DNA from: Catenuloplanes niger
GTDB taxonomy: Bacteria; Actinomycetota; Actinomycetes; Mycobacteriales; Micromonosporaceae
Assembly (NCBI RefSeq): GCF_031458255.1
Contig: NZ_JAVDYC010000001.1
Location: forward strand, 2,055,001-2,119,000
Reading direction: 5' to 3'
DNA length: 64,000 nucleotides
Shown: positions 54,180 to 64,000 of the stretch, piece after piece
How the letters are laid out: every line of letters begins with the position of its first letter
Position numbering within the stretch: the first letter of the stretch is position 1
Translations under genes and position numbers: made by a program
The notes under the pieces: generated by a model
What the model was told of the DNA's origin: nothing
Seen by the model: only the letters and a program-made list of their open reading frames with translations
Database searches by the model: none

Positions 54180-55720
54180 CCAGGGACTTTCGACTGTTCT
54201 GGCTCGGGCAGACGACGAGCCGCTTCGGCGGTGCGGTCACCACGGTGGCGCTGCCGCTGGCCGCGATCACGGTGTTGCAGGCGAGCACGTTCCAGGTGGC
54301 GATGCTGGCGGCCGCGGTGTGGCTGCCGTGGCTGCTGGCCGGGCTGCCGGCGGGCGTGCTGGTGGACCGGTCCCGGTCGCGACGGCACATCCTGATCGCC
54401 AGCGACCTGGTGGCGGCCGCGCTGTTCGTCAGCGTGCCGGTCGCGGCCTGGCTGGGCGTGCTGACCATCGCCCACCTGCTGGTCGTGGCGTTGCTGACCG
54501 GCCTGGTGTCGGTGTTCGTCGAGACCGCGGGCCAGGTCTACCTGGCCGAGTTGCTGCCCGCCGAGCGGCTCGCCGCCGGCAACGCGCGTCTGGTCGGTGC
54601 GGACTCGGCCGCGAAGGTGGCCGGCCCCGGTGTCGGCGGCCTGATCGCGCAGGTGTTCGGCGCGGTCGCCGGCCTGCTGGTGGACGCGCTCACCTTCGTG
54701 ATCTCCGCGGCTTGCATGATCGCGGTCCGGCACCGCGAGCCGGCGACACCCCAGCGGACCGCCCCGGCCCTCGCCGGCACACCGGGCGGCGCCAGCACAC
54801 CGGCGCACGGCGGAGCCACGCCGCCCGGCGGAACCACGGCGCACGACGCGGCCACGACCGGCGGAGGTACGGCGCACAGCGGGACGACGCCGACCGACGA
54901 GGCGACGTCACACGACGGCACCGCGCCGGGCGACGAGGCCACGGCGCACAGCGGGATGGCGGCGATCGCCGAAGGGCTGCGGTTCGTGGTGCGGGATCCG
55001 CTGCTGCGGGTGATGACGGTCTACGGCGCGGCCGCGAATCTGGCGCTGAACGGCTACAGCGCGATCCAGATGCTGTTCCTGGTGCGGGAGAACGGCGCCG
55101 ATCCCGGCGTGGCCGGTCTGCTGATCGCGATCATCTCGGCCGGTGGCGTCGCCGGTGCCGCGGTCGCGGGGCCGCTCGGCCGCCGGTTCGGGACCGCCCG
55201 CACGATGCTCGCGGTCCTGGTGCTGACCGCGCCGTTCGCGCTGCTGGTGCCGCTGGCCCGGCCGGGCGCTGGACTGGCGCCGGCGGTGGTCGGTGGCCTG
55301 GTGCTGACGACCGGCCTGGTGGCGAACAACGTGCTCAAGGGCGCGTTCCGGCAGGCGTACGTGCCCCGCCGGCTGCTCGGCCGGGTGATCAACAGCATGC
55401 AGCTGCTGAACTACGGCGCGATCCCGGTGGGCGCGCTGATCGGCGGCGCGCTCGGCACCGCGCTGGGCCTGCGACCCACCATGTGGATCATGGCGGCGTC
55501 GATCGTCGCCGCGACCGGCCTGCTCTTCATCGGCCCGCTCAAGCACCTCCGCGACCTGCCCACGGCACCCGCGGCCTCCCCCGCCGGCGGGCGAACCACC
55601 ACCGACGAGCAGGCCATCGGTGACGAGCGGGCCAGCACCGACGAGCAGACCACCGGCAGGCCGGCCAACGCCACCGAGCAGAACGCCACCGAGCGGGACG
55701 ACCGCCTCACCGCGGTGTGA
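54176..55720 (+). CDS. MFS transporter paired with ArsR regulator
   Basis: 514 residues, twelve helices in the MFS_3 (EntS-like exporter) class: RDFRLFWLGQTTSRFGGAV at the start, the first A-like motif LPAGVLVDRSRSRRHIL, and GPLGRRFGTARTML in the second half. The central loop between helices 6 and 7 carries an extra block of about 60 Thr/Gly/Ala/His residues with repeated TAHSGTT- and DEATxHDG-like units, and the C-terminal tail is Thr/Asp/Glu-rich. Likely a drug or metabolite exporter induced through ArsR. It converges on leuS. Confidence 0.88.
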   Translation: MTRDFRLFWLGQTTSRFGGAVTTVALPLAAITVLQASTFQVAMLAAAVWLPWLLAGLPAGVLVDRSRSRRHILIASDLVAAALFVSVPVAAWLGVLTIAHLLVVALLTGLVSVFVETAGQVYLAELLPAERLAAGNARLVGADSAAKVAGPGVGGLIAQVFGAVAGLLVDALTFVISAACMIAVRHREPATPQRTAPALAGTPGGASTPAHGGATPPGGTTAHDAATTGGGTAHSGTTPTDEATSHDGTAPGDEATAHSGMAAIAEGLRFVVRDPLLRVMTVYGAAANLALNGYSAIQMLFLVRENGADPGVAGLLIAIISAGGVAGAAVAGPLGRRFGTARTMLAVLVLTAPFALLVPLARPGAGLAPAVVGGLVLTTGLVANNVLKGAFRQAYVPRRLLGRVINSMQLLNYGAIPVGALIGGALGTALGLRPTMWIMAASIVAATGLLFIGPLKHLRDLPTAPAASPAGGRTTTDEQAIGDERASTDEQTTGRPANATEQNATERDDRLTAV

Positions 55721-55806
55721 GTGCGGGCGCCCACCGGCCGCCCGGACGCCGGCGGGATCACCCGTCCACGCCATGGGGTCGGGATCCCCCGCCCACGCCA
55801 TGGGGT

Positions 55807-55842
55807 GTGGTGCTCGCGCCGGCGGCCCGGCGCGAGCACCAC
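55807..55842. terminator. 16-bp hairpin between MFS gene and leuS
   Basis: GTGGTGCTCGCGCCGG pairs perfectly with 55827-55842 around a CGGC loop. It starts 7 bases after the leuS stop and can stop both converging transcripts. A duplicated CCACGCCATGGGGT precedes it. Confidence 0.75.
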
Positions 55843-55849
55843 GGAGGAA

Positions 55850-58696
55850 CTACAGCACGACGCTGACCATGCGGCCCTTCACCACGATCACCTTGCGCGG
55901 CTCCCGGCCGCCCAGGTTCTCCGCGACCGCGGCCAGCGCGGCCGACCGTACCGTGGCCTCGTCCGCGTCGGCGGCGACCTCGATCTTGCCGCGGACCTTG
56001 CCGTTGATCTGGATCGGGTACGTGACCGTCTCCGCGACCAGCAGCGCCGGGTCCGCGACCGGGAAGTCCGCGTAGGTCAGCGAGCCGGTGTGGCCCAGCT
56101 TGCCCCACAGCTCCTCTGCCATGTGCGGCGCGAACGGCGCCATCATCAGCACCAGCGGCTCGATCGCCTCACGCGGCGCGGCCGGCAGCCCGGTCAGCCC
56201 GTTGGTCAGCTCGATCAGCTTGGCGATGGCGGTGTTGAAGCGCAGCTCCTCCATGTCGCCGCGGACGCCGTCGATCACCTTGTGCAGCAGCCGCCGGGTC
56301 TTCTCGTCGGCCGGGTCCTCGGTGATCCGGACCGCGCCGGTCTCCTCGTCGACGACCAGCCGCCAGGCGCGCTGCAGGAACCGCTGCGAGCCGACGACCG
56401 CGCGGGTGTCCCAGGGGCGGGACACGTCCAGCGGGCCCATCGCCATCTCGTAGACGCGGAAGGTGTCGGCGCCGTAGGTGTCACACATCTCGTCCGGCGT
56501 GACGACGTTCTTCAGGCCCTTGCCCATCTTGCCGTACTCGCGGGTCACCGGCTGACCGTTGTGGAACCAGGCACCGTCACGCTCGACGACCTCGTCCGCG
56601 GGGACCGCGATGCCCCGGGCGTCCCGGTACGCGTACGCCTGGATGTAGCCCTGGTTGAACAGCTTCCGGAACGGCTCGTACGAGGACACGTGGCCCAGGT
56701 CGAACAGCACCTTGTGCCAGAAGCGGGCGTACAGCAGGTGCAGCACCGCGTGCTCGACGCCGCCGACGTACAGGTCGACGCCCCCCGGGTCGCCGTCGCG
56801 CTGCGGGCCCATCCAGTACGCCTCGTTGGCCGGGTCGACCAGCGCCTTGTCGTTGTGCGGGTCCAGGTAGCGCAGCTCGTACCAGCAGGAGCCGGCCCAT
56901 TGGGGCATGGTGTTGGTCTCGCGGGTGTAGCGCTTCGGGCCGTCGCCCAGGTCCAGCTCGACCTCGACCCACTCCTTGGCGCGGGACAGCGGCGTCTCCG
57001 GCTCGCTGTCCGCGTCGTTCATGTCGAACGTGCGCGGCGAGAAGTCGGCGACCTCCGGCAGCGCGACCGGCAGCATCGAGTCGGGCAGCGGCACCGGCAT
57101 GCCGGTCTCGTCGTAGACGATCGGGAACGGCTCGCCCCAGTACCGCTGGCGGCTGAACAGCCAGTCGCGCAGGCGGTAGGTGGTGGCGCCGGCGCCGTGG
57201 CCGTTCTTCTCCAGCCACTCGATCATGCGGGCCTTGGCGTCCGCGACGCCCAGGCCGTTCAGGTCCAGGTCGCCGTCGGCGCGGGCCGAGTTGATCGCCG
57301 GACCGTCGCCGGTGAACGCGCCGCCGTCCCAGCCCTCGGTGGGCTGCACGGTCCGGATGATCTCCAGGTCGAACGCCTCGGCGAACTCCCAGTCGCGGGT
57401 GTCCTGCGCCGGCACCGCCATGATCGCGCCGGTGCCGTAGCCGGCCAGCACGTAGTCCGCGATGAAGACCGGCACCTTCGCGCCGTTGACCGGGTTGACC
57501 GCGTACGCGCCGGTGAAGACGCCGGTCTTCTCCTTCGCGTCCGCCTGCCGCTCCTCGTCGGTCTTGGCCGCGGCCTTGGCCCGGTAGTCGGCGACCGCCT
57601 CGGCCGGCGTCGCGTGCCCGCCGGTCCACGCGTCCCGGGTGCCGGCCGGCCAGCTCGCCGCGGTCAGCGCCGGGACCAGCTCGTGCTCCGGCGCCAGCAC
57701 CATGTAGGTGGCGCCGAACAGCGTGTCCGGCCGGGTGGTGAAGACGGTGATCTTCTCGCCGGACTCGGTGGTGAAGTCGACGTGCGCGCCCTGGGAGCGG
57801 CCGATCCAGTTGCGCTGCATCAGCTTGACCGGCTCCGGCCAGTCCAGGCCGTCCAGGTCCTCGATCAGCCGGTCGCCGTACGCGGTGATCCGCATCATCC
57901 ACTGCTTCAGGCTGCGCTTGAAGACCGGGTAGTTGCCGCGCTCACTGCGCCCGTCCGGCGTGACCTCCTCGTTGGCCAGCACGGTGCCCAGGCCCGGGCA
58001 CCAGTTGACCGGCGCCTCGGAGACGTACGCCAGGCGGTGGTCGTCGATGATCCGGCGGCGGGCGGCCGCGTCCAGCTCGCTCCAGGACTCGCCGCCCGGC
58101 AGAGCGCGGGTACCCGACTCGAAGGACGAGATCAGCTCGTCGATCGGCCGGGCCTTGCGCTGCTCCGGGTCGTACCAGGAGTTGAAGACCTGCAGGAAGA
58201 TCCACTGGGTCCAGCGGTAGTAGTCCACGTCCGTGGTGGAGAACGTGCGGCGGTTGTCGTAGGCCAGGCCCAGCCGGCGCAGCTGCGCCCGGTACCGCTC
58301 GACGTTCGCCTCGGTGGTGACGCGCGGGTGCGTGCCGGTCTGCACCGCGTACTGCTCCGCTGGCAGGCCGAACGCGTCGAAGCCCATCGGGTGCAGCACG
58401 TTGAAGCCGGTCATCCGCTTGTAACGGGTGTAGCAGTCGGTGCCGATGTAGCCCAGCGGGTGGCCGACGTGCAGGCCGGACCCGGACGGGTAGGGGAACA
58501 TGTCCTGCACGTGCAGCTTGGGCGCGCCGGCGCGCGGGTGTGACGCGTCGGCCAGCTCGCCCACCGGGTTCGGCGCGTCGAACGTGCCGTGCGATTCCCA
58601 GAAGTCCTGCCACCGCAGCTCGATCTCGCCGGCCATCGCGGCCGTGTACCGGAACGGAGGGGTATCCGCCGCCGTGGTCTCGGCTGGCTCACTCAT
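55850..58696 (-). CDS. leuS: Leucyl-tRNA synthetase
   Basis: 948 residues. The HIGH motif is HVGH at 76-79 ([18 protein letters not shown]), the editing domain contains [13 protein letters not shown] and [18 protein letters not shown], and the KMSKS loop reads KMGKG at 723-727, keeping both lysines but with glycine at the last position. The C-terminal domain ends [14 protein letters not shown]. The ATG is preceded by a long leader holding a candidate leucine-sensing attenuator (58749-58852). Confidence 0.96.
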   Translation of the reverse strand: MSEPAETTAADTPPFRYTAAMAGEIELRWQDFWESHGTFDAPNPVGELADASHPRAGAPKLHVQDMFPYPSGSGLHVGHPLGYIGTDCYTRYKRMTGFNVLHPMGFDAFGLPAEQYAVQTGTHPRVTTEANVERYRAQLRRLGLAYDNRRTFSTTDVDYYRWTQWIFLQVFNSWYDPEQRKARPIDELISSFESGTRALPGGESWSELDAAARRRIIDDHRLAYVSEAPVNWCPGLGTVLANEEVTPDGRSERGNYPVFKRSLKQWMMRITAYGDRLIEDLDGLDWPEPVKLMQRNWIGRSQGAHVDFTTESGEKITVFTTRPDTLFGATYMVLAPEHELVPALTAASWPAGTRDAWTGGHATPAEAVADYRAKAAAKTDEERQADAKEKTGVFTGAYAVNPVNGAKVPVFIADYVLAGYGTGAIMAVPAQDTRDWEFAEAFDLEIIRTVQPTEGWDGGAFTGDGPAINSARADGDLDLNGLGVADAKARMIEWLEKNGHGAGATTYRLRDWLFSRQRYWGEPFPIVYDETGMPVPLPDSMLPVALPEVADFSPRTFDMNDADSEPETPLSRAKEWVEVELDLGDGPKRYTRETNTMPQWAGSCWYELRYLDPHNDKALVDPANEAYWMGPQRDGDPGGVDLYVGGVEHAVLHLLYARFWHKVLFDLGHVSSYEPFRKLFNQGYIQAYAYRDARGIAVPADEVVERDGAWFHNGQPVTREYGKMGKGLKNVVTPDEMCDTYGADTFRVYEMAMGPLDVSRPWDTRAVVGSQRFLQRAWRLVVDEETGAVRITEDPADEKTRRLLHKVIDGVRGDMEELRFNTAIAKLIELTNGLTGLPAAPREAIEPLVLMMAPFAPHMAEELWGKLGHTGSLTYADFPVADPALLVAETVTYPIQINGKVRGKIEVAADADEATVRSAALAAVAENLGGREPRKVIVVKGRMVSVVL

Positions 58697-58748
58697 CGTC
58701 AGTCACCTCAGAAGTCACGAATGTCGGGAGTCATCTTCCTCGGGGCAT

Positions 58749-58773
58749 AAAAAAGCCCCTCACGCAGGAGGGG
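58749..58773 (-). terminator. leuS leader terminator (attenuator)
   Basis: On the minus strand CCCCTC-CTGCGT-GAGGGG is followed by C and a run of six T residues, a complete intrinsic terminator 50 bases upstream of leuS and downstream of the leader peptide. Confidence 0.8.
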
Positions 58774-58776
58774 TGG

Positions 58777-58809
58777 CCGTGCGATCCGTCAGTGGTCGGA
58801 TCAGCACGG
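58777..58809 (-). promoter_or_regulatory. Pause hairpin in the leuS leader
   Basis: CCGTGC and GATCCG pair with their complements (12 bp, one bulged base, 8-base loop). The helix covers the stop codon of the leader peptide, so a translating ribosome would disturb it. Confidence 0.6.
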
Positions 58810-58839
58810 CTCGGTAAGGAGCAGGAAGGTCCCGGTCAT
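58801..58839 (-). CDS. Candidate 12-residue leuS leader peptide
   Basis: ATG to TGA encodes MTGTFLLLTEPC, with three consecutive leucine codons CTG, CTC and CTT. A perfect TATACT box ends 8 bases before the ATG, so the peptide would be translated from a leaderless message. It is followed by a pause hairpin overlapping its stop and a terminator, the classical order for ribosome-mediated attenuation by leucyl-tRNA level. An antiterminator pairing was not found by eye. Confidence 0.6.
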   Translation of the reverse strand: MTGTFLLLTEPC

Positions 58840-58846
58840 AACCGGC

Positions 58847-58852
58847 AGTATA
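58847..58852 (-). promoter_or_regulatory. -10 box of the leuS leader
   Basis: Consensus TATACT on the minus strand, 7 bases from the leader ATG. The -35 region is weak. Confidence 0.65.
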
Positions 58853-58979
58853 GCGCCGCGCCTGCCGATAGCACGCTGTAATTACGGTGTCGGCTGGGAG
58901 TCCGATAACGGGGAGGTCTCGGCGATCCGCATCGACCGGGCTAGCCTGTGTGATGCGGGCGGACCATGTCCTCGCTCCC

Positions 58980-59009
58980 GCGAACCGAAATTCGTTCGCG
59001 CCTGCGAAC
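58980..59009. promoter_or_regulatory. Alternating GCGAAC/GTTCGC repeats upstream of moxR
   Basis: GCGAAC (58980), GTTCGC (58994) and GCGAAC (59004) make two overlapping dyads with spacers of 8 and 4 bases. They lie 64-93 bases before the moxR GTG and may be a regulator site. Confidence 0.4.
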
Positions 59010-59072
59010 CAGATCGCGGGTCCGGTGACTCTTAGGGGTCAGAACAGGGCCCGTCGAAGAGGAGGATTGCCC

Positions 59073-60131
<1,059 letters not shown>

Positions 60132-60134
60132 CTT

Positions 60135-61430
60135 ATGCGCGAAGCCCTGCGCGGACTGACGACGCGTGGCCGCTCGTTCCTGGCGGCCGGCCTCGCCGCG
60201 GCGCTCTCCGCCGTGGTGCTGGGCGAGCGGGACCTGCTGCGGGTCGCGATCCTGCTGATAGCCCTGCCGCTGATCGCGGCCGTCTACGTGGGACGCAACC
60301 GGTACCGGCTGGCCTGCACCCGCTCGCTCGACCCGCAGCGCACGCCGGTCGGCGGCAACGCCCGCGTGGTGCTGCGCCTGCAGAACATGTCCCGGCTGCC
60401 CACCGGCACGCTGCTGCTGGAGGACCGGCTGCCGTACGCGCTGGGCAGCCGCCCCCGGGTGGTGCTGGAGCGGCTGGCGGCCGGCCAGGCCAGTTCCGTG
60501 GGTTACACCGTGCGCGCCGACCTGCGCGGCCGCTACCAGGTGGGCCCGCTGATCGTGCGGCTCACCGACCCGTTCGGCCTGTGCGAGCTGACCCGCGCGT
60601 TCCCCAGCACCGACCGGCTCACCGTGATCCCGCAGGTCACCCCGCTGCCGGCGGTGCGTCTGACCGGGGAGTACGCGGGCACCGGCGAGAGCCGCGCCCG
60701 GTCCGTCGCGGTGCACGGCGAGGACGACGCGGCCACCCGGGAGTACCGGCGCGGCGACGACCTGCGCCGCGTGCACTGGCGGTCCACCGCGCGCAAGGGC
60801 GAGCTGATGGTCCGCCGCGAGGAGCAGCCGTGGGACAGCCGGGCCACGGTCGTGCTGGACACGCGCGCCGGCGCGTACCGGGGCGAGGGCCCGACCGCCA
60901 GCTTCGAGTTCGCGGTCTCCGCGGCCGCCAGCATCGCGCTGCACCTGCGCCAGGCCGGGTACAAGCTGCGGCTGGTGACCGGCGCCGGCGCGGACATCGA
61001 CGCGTCCGAGGCGTCCGGTGACGGCGTGCTGCTCGACCACCTGGCCGAGGTCAAGCCGCAGACCGGCGACATCGCCTCACTGATCGAGAACGTGCGCGGC
61101 CGCTCCGACGGCGGCCTGGTCATCGCGCTGCTCGGCTCGCTGACCGCCGGTGAGGCGGAGGTGCTGGCCCGGCTCCGGGGCAGCAACGCCACCTGCATCG
61201 GCTTCCTGGTGGACAGCTCCACCTGGGTGAACCTGCCGCCGGAGGCGCGGGCCGAGGCGGACGCGGCGCAGAACTCGGCCGCGCTCAGCCTGACCCGCAG
61301 CGGCTGGCGGGTGGTCGGCGTGCACCACGGCGCGAAGCTCGCCGGGCTGTGGCCGCAGATCGGCCGCGGCACGCAGGGCTTCGCCTACCGGGCGACGATG
61401 GCCGAGACCGTGGCGGGAGGACGGCGATGA
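60135..61430 (+). CDS. DUF58 domain membrane protein
   Basis: 431 residues. Two N-terminal membrane helices (SFLAAGLAAALSAVVLGERD and VAILLIALPLIAAVYVG) are followed by a beta-rich external-type domain, then the DUF58 core with the signature REYRRGDDLRRVHWRSTARKG-like segment and a vWA-like fold (RATVVLDTRAGAY). It is usually the partner of MoxR. The ATG lies 3 bases after the moxR stop and the stop overlaps the next ATG (ATGA). Confidence 0.92.
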   Translation: MREALRGLTTRGRSFLAAGLAAALSAVVLGERDLLRVAILLIALPLIAAVYVGRNRYRLACTRSLDPQRTPVGGNARVVLRLQNMSRLPTGTLLLEDRLPYALGSRPRVVLERLAAGQASSVGYTVRADLRGRYQVGPLIVRLTDPFGLCELTRAFPSTDRLTVIPQVTPLPAVRLTGEYAGTGESRARSVAVHGEDDAATREYRRGDDLRRVHWRSTARKGELMVRREEQPWDSRATVVLDTRAGAYRGEGPTASFEFAVSAAASIALHLRQAGYKLRLVTGAGADIDASEASGDGVLLDHLAEVKPQTGDIASLIENVRGRSDGGLVIALLGSLTAGEAEVLARLRGSNATCIGFLVDSSTWVNLPPEARAEADAAQNSAALSLTRSGWRVVGVHHGAKLAGLWPQIGRGTQGFAYRATMAETVAGGRR

Positions 61431-63901
61431 GCGGGCGGCGACGACTCGGACTGGTGGCCGCGGCGGCGACGATGATGGCCGCCGCGCCGATCTCCACCAT
61501 CTACGCGTCCTGGACCTGGCTTATCCAGTGCGTCGTCGCGGTCGGCGTGGTGTGCGGCGCGGCGACCGCGGCCCGCTCGCTGCGCGCACCGGTCTGGGTG
61601 CAGGCCCTGGCGATGGCGGCCGGCCTGCTGCTGATCACCACGTGGATGTTCCGCAGCGGCGACGAGTTCCTCGGGCTGCTGCCCTCGCCGGAGACGTTCG
61701 CGCACTTCGGCGCGCTCAGCGGTCAGGCCGTGGAGGACATGCGCGGGTACGGCATCCCGGTGCCGGACCGCGACGGCCTGCTGTTCTTCACCGTGCTCGG
61801 CGTCGGCGGCGTCGCGATCGTGGTCGACCTGCTCACGGTCGGCCTGCGCCGGCCCGCGCTGGCCGGCCTGCCGATGCTGGCGATCTACTCGGTGCCGGTC
61901 GCGATCTACCCGGACAGCGTCCCCACGCTGCCGTTCGTGATCGGCGCGGTCGGCTACCTGTGGCTGCTGGTCGCGGACAACGTCGAGCGGGTCCGGCGGT
62001 TCGGCCGCCGGTTCACCGGCGACGGCCGGGACGTGGACGTCTGGGCGCCGTCCCCGCTGGCCGCGGCCGGCCGCCGGCTCGCGGTGGTGGGCGTCGTCGC
62101 GGCCGTGGCGATCCCGCTGGCCGTGCCGACGTTCAGCGGCGGCCTGCTGACCCGGCTCACCCAGACCACCGGCGCGGGACCGGGCAACGGTCCCGGCGGC
62201 GCGGGCGGCGCCGGCAAGGTCGACCTGTTCTCCGCGCTCAGCGGTCAGCTGCAGAGCACCGAGACGGTCCCCTACCTGACCGTCACCACGAACGACCCGA
62301 ACCCGTACTACCTGCGGTTCGGCGTGGCCGACAACCTGACGCCGGAGGGCTTCCGCAACCAGGCGCCGAACGGCCGCCCGGCGAACACGGAGATCCAGGC
62401 ACCGCAGGTGGCCAGCTCCCGGCTGCCGCAGAACACGTACTCGGCGCGCATCAAGGTCTCCGAGCGGTTCGAGATGCCGATGCTGCCGGTCTACGCGAAC
62501 ACCACGGCCGTCGCGGACGTCGACTCGGCCTGGTTCTACGACCCGTCGCTGCAGATCGTCTACTCCAACCGGCGCACGGCGGAGGACGCGGAGTACTCGT
62601 TCACGTACATCTCCGCGGAGTACACGGCGGACGCGCTGCGCCGGGCGCCCGACCTGGCGCCGGAGAGCACCGTCCGGCAGCAGTACACGCAGCGACCGGA
62701 CCTCACCGCGGAGCAGCAGGCCGCGGTCGAGCGCATCGTCGACGACCGGACCGGCAACACGACCAACCAGTACGACGCGGTCCGTGCGCTGTACGAGTAC
62801 TTCGCCAAGGAGAACGGCTTCACGTACAGCGTGCAGACCAAGACCGGTTCGACCGGGTCCGACCTGCTGGACTTCCTGACCAACAAGACCGGTTACTGCC
62901 AGCAGTACGCCACCGCGCTGGCCTGGCTGGTGCGTCAGGCGGGCATCCCGGCGCGGGTCGCATTCGGGTTCACCCGGGGCGCGGAGTCGGCCGAACCGGG
63001 CACGTACACGCTGACGAACCAGAACCTGCACGCCTGGACCGAGGTCTACTTCGAGGGCTTCGGCTGGGTGCCGTTCGACGCCACGCCGGCCTCGGACGTG
63101 GCCGGTGCGGCGCGCGGCGACTGGGCGCCGGACGTGGACGCGACGGAGACGCCGACCGCGTCCGCCGCGCCGACCACCAGCACGTCGGCGGGACCCGCGC
63201 CCAGCACCGCACCGGGCGAGCGCGGCGACCGGGAGACCGACGAGCTCCCCATCGGGGGCGCTCCGAGCGCGCCGGCGGGCCCGCGCTGGCCCTGGTACCT
63301 GGCCGCGGCCACCATCGTGCTGCTGGCGCTGCTCGCGGTGCCCGCGGTGCTGCGCTCGGCGACGCGCCGGCGGCGCTCCGCACCGGCGTCCGTGGCCTCG
63401 GTCGCGGCGGCCGGCGGCGCCGGGGACGAGACGGGCCGGATGACCATCCTGGGCCCGTCGCCGGAGCTGGAGAAGTCCCGGCGGGACGCGCACGCGGCCT
63501 GGGCGGAGATGCTGGACACCATGATCGACTTCCGGGTCGAGGTGAATCCGGCCGAGACGCCGCGCAACACGGTGGATCGGCTGACCCGGAGCGAGTCGCT
63601 GTCCCCGGAGGCGGCCTCGGCCGCCGCCGTGCTCGGCAGCGCGGAGGAGCACGCCCGCTACGCCCGGACGCCGCTGACCGGCAGTGACCTGGGTGGCGCG
63701 CTGGCCCAGCTGCGGCAGGGCCTGTCCGTGCACGCGGGCCGCCGGACGCGCCTGCGGGCGGCGCTGATGCCGCCGTCCGTCCTGCGGCACTGGAAGACCG
63801 CGATCGGCGACCGGTACGCCGCCGTGGTCGGCCTCTTCGGCCGCTGGCGCGACGCCGCGCTGCGGCTCAGCCCACGACGGTTGCTCGCCCGCTCCCGCTG
63901 A
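61427..63901 (+). CDS. Membrane-bound transglutaminase-like protease
   Basis: 824 residues. About six membrane helices occupy the first 235 residues, then a large domain outside the membrane ending with the transglutaminase core. The catalytic triad is C491 (GYCQQYATA), H535 (NLHAWTEVYF) and D551 (PFDATP). A Thr/Ala/Pro/Ser linker leads to a last helix (WYLAAATIVLLALLAVPAVL) and a cytoplasmic DUF4129-like tail (AAWAEMLDTMIDF). It is the third member of the MoxR-DUF58-transglutaminase operon and may crosslink or cut envelope proteins. Confidence 0.93.
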   Translation: MSGRRRLGLVAAAATMMAAAPISTIYASWTWLIQCVVAVGVVCGAATAARSLRAPVWVQALAMAAGLLLITTWMFRSGDEFLGLLPSPETFAHFGALSGQAVEDMRGYGIPVPDRDGLLFFTVLGVGGVAIVVDLLTVGLRRPALAGLPMLAIYSVPVAIYPDSVPTLPFVIGAVGYLWLLVADNVERVRRFGRRFTGDGRDVDVWAPSPLAAAGRRLAVVGVVAAVAIPLAVPTFSGGLLTRLTQTTGAGPGNGPGGAGGAGKVDLFSALSGQLQSTETVPYLTVTTNDPNPYYLRFGVADNLTPEGFRNQAPNGRPANTEIQAPQVASSRLPQNTYSARIKVSERFEMPMLPVYANTTAVADVDSAWFYDPSLQIVYSNRRTAEDAEYSFTYISAEYTADALRRAPDLAPESTVRQQYTQRPDLTAEQQAAVERIVDDRTGNTTNQYDAVRALYEYFAKENGFTYSVQTKTGSTGSDLLDFLTNKTGYCQQYATALAWLVRQAGIPARVAFGFTRGAESAEPGTYTLTNQNLHAWTEVYFEGFGWVPFDATPASDVAGAARGDWAPDVDATETPTASAAPTTSTSAGPAPSTAPGERGDRETDELPIGGAPSAPAGPRWPWYLAAATIVLLALLAVPAVLRSATRRRRSAPASVASVAAAGGAGDETGRMTILGPSPELEKSRRDAHAAWAEMLDTMIDFRVEVNPAETPRNTVDRLTRSESLSPEAASAAAVLGSAEEHARYARTPLTGSDLGGALAQLRQGLSVHAGRRTRLRAALMPPSVLRHWKTAIGDRYAAVVGLFGRWRDAALRLSPRRLLARSR

Positions 63902-63906
63902 GGCGC

Positions 63907-63942
63907 GACGAGGGCCCGGGTCCGACGACCCGGGCCCTCGTC
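63907..63942. terminator. Terminator of the moxR operon
   Basis: GACGAGGGCCCGGGTC pairs perfectly with 63927-63942 around a CGAC loop, 5 bases after the transglutaminase stop. Confidence 0.8.
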
Positions 63943-64000
63943 GTATCCGGAACGTCGACGTCTCCGGAACTTCAGCCATCCGTCAGCCGCGATACGCCCG

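Noticed and set aside
58756-58790. T-box-like string AGGGGTGGCCGTGCG near leuS
   Set aside because: It lies on the strand opposite to leuS, and no specifier loop or antiterminator of T-box type is present. The leader-peptide model fits better.
58980-59000. SOS (LexA) box upstream of moxR
   Set aside because: CGAAC and GTTCG are present, but the spacer is 8 bases instead of the 4 of the actinobacterial LexA site.

Overview
The DNA is very GC-rich, uses GTG starts and leaderless genes freely, and carries a dcw (division and cell wall) cluster with wag31/divIVA, sepF and an ftsL-ftsI pair with long disordered N-termini. It also has a bifunctional PriA in place of HisA, murT-gatD, and a c-di-AMP riboswitch in front of an NlpC/P60 gene. 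Together these point to a filamentous actinomycete, most likely of the Micromonosporaceae; the genus cannot be fixed from sequence reading alone. No tRNA, rRNA, CRISPR array, insertion sequence or prophage was seen.

Layout. 0-10 kb: a MocR-type regulator, a three-gene succinate dehydrogenase operon (sdhC-sdhA-sdhB) divergent from a LysR gene across a 17-bp palindrome, a methyltransferase, and an EamA exporter-hisF-AraC run divergent from a second LysR gene. 10-14 kb: a zinc-ribbon membrane protein, then a + strand pair (a 580-residue membrane protein and a 110-residue partner) that share a glycine/alanine motif at the C-terminus of the first and the N-terminus of the second. 14-19.5 kb: hisD-hisC-hisB-(51 aa membrane protein)-hisH-(109 aa membrane protein)-priA, nearly all joined by 4-base overlaps and probably transcribed leaderless from hisD. 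19.5-29.6 kb: a Lon-N protein, a DUF2567-like membrane protein, a proline-rich ParA/MinD-like ATPase, lspA-rluD-membrane protein, a DksA-type zinc finger with a histone-like Lys/Ala tail, a K+/H+ antiporter and a DUF167 protein.

29.6-48.2 kb: the dcw cluster on the minus strand, read mraZ-rsmH-ftsL-ftsI-murE-murF-mraY-ftsW-murC-ftsQ-ftsZ-yggS-sepF-yggT-divIVA. murD (expected between mraY and ftsW), murG (between ftsW and murC) and pgeF/ylmD (after ftsZ) are absent. Strong hairpins sit at the mraY-ftsW and ftsZ-yggS junctions. mraZ has three GTGG repeats 10 bp apart over its promoter, and a 16-bp block of that array recurs inverted about 200 bp upstream.

48.5-64 kb: the riboswitch-NlpC/P60 hydrolase gene, divergent murT-gatD (lipid II amidation), a VTT-domain membrane protein, an ArsR-MFS pair behind a 32-bp dyad, leuS with a candidate leader-peptide attenuator (a 12-codon leaderless ORF with three consecutive Leu codons plus a terminator), and a moxR-DUF58-transglutaminase operon.

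The window is mainly a chromosomal core segment for envelope synthesis and division. The more unusual material is the gene losses inside dcw, the shared-motif gene pair, the leuS leader, an intergenic repeat found in three convergent gene gaps, and repetitive N-terminal extensions on several envelope proteins.
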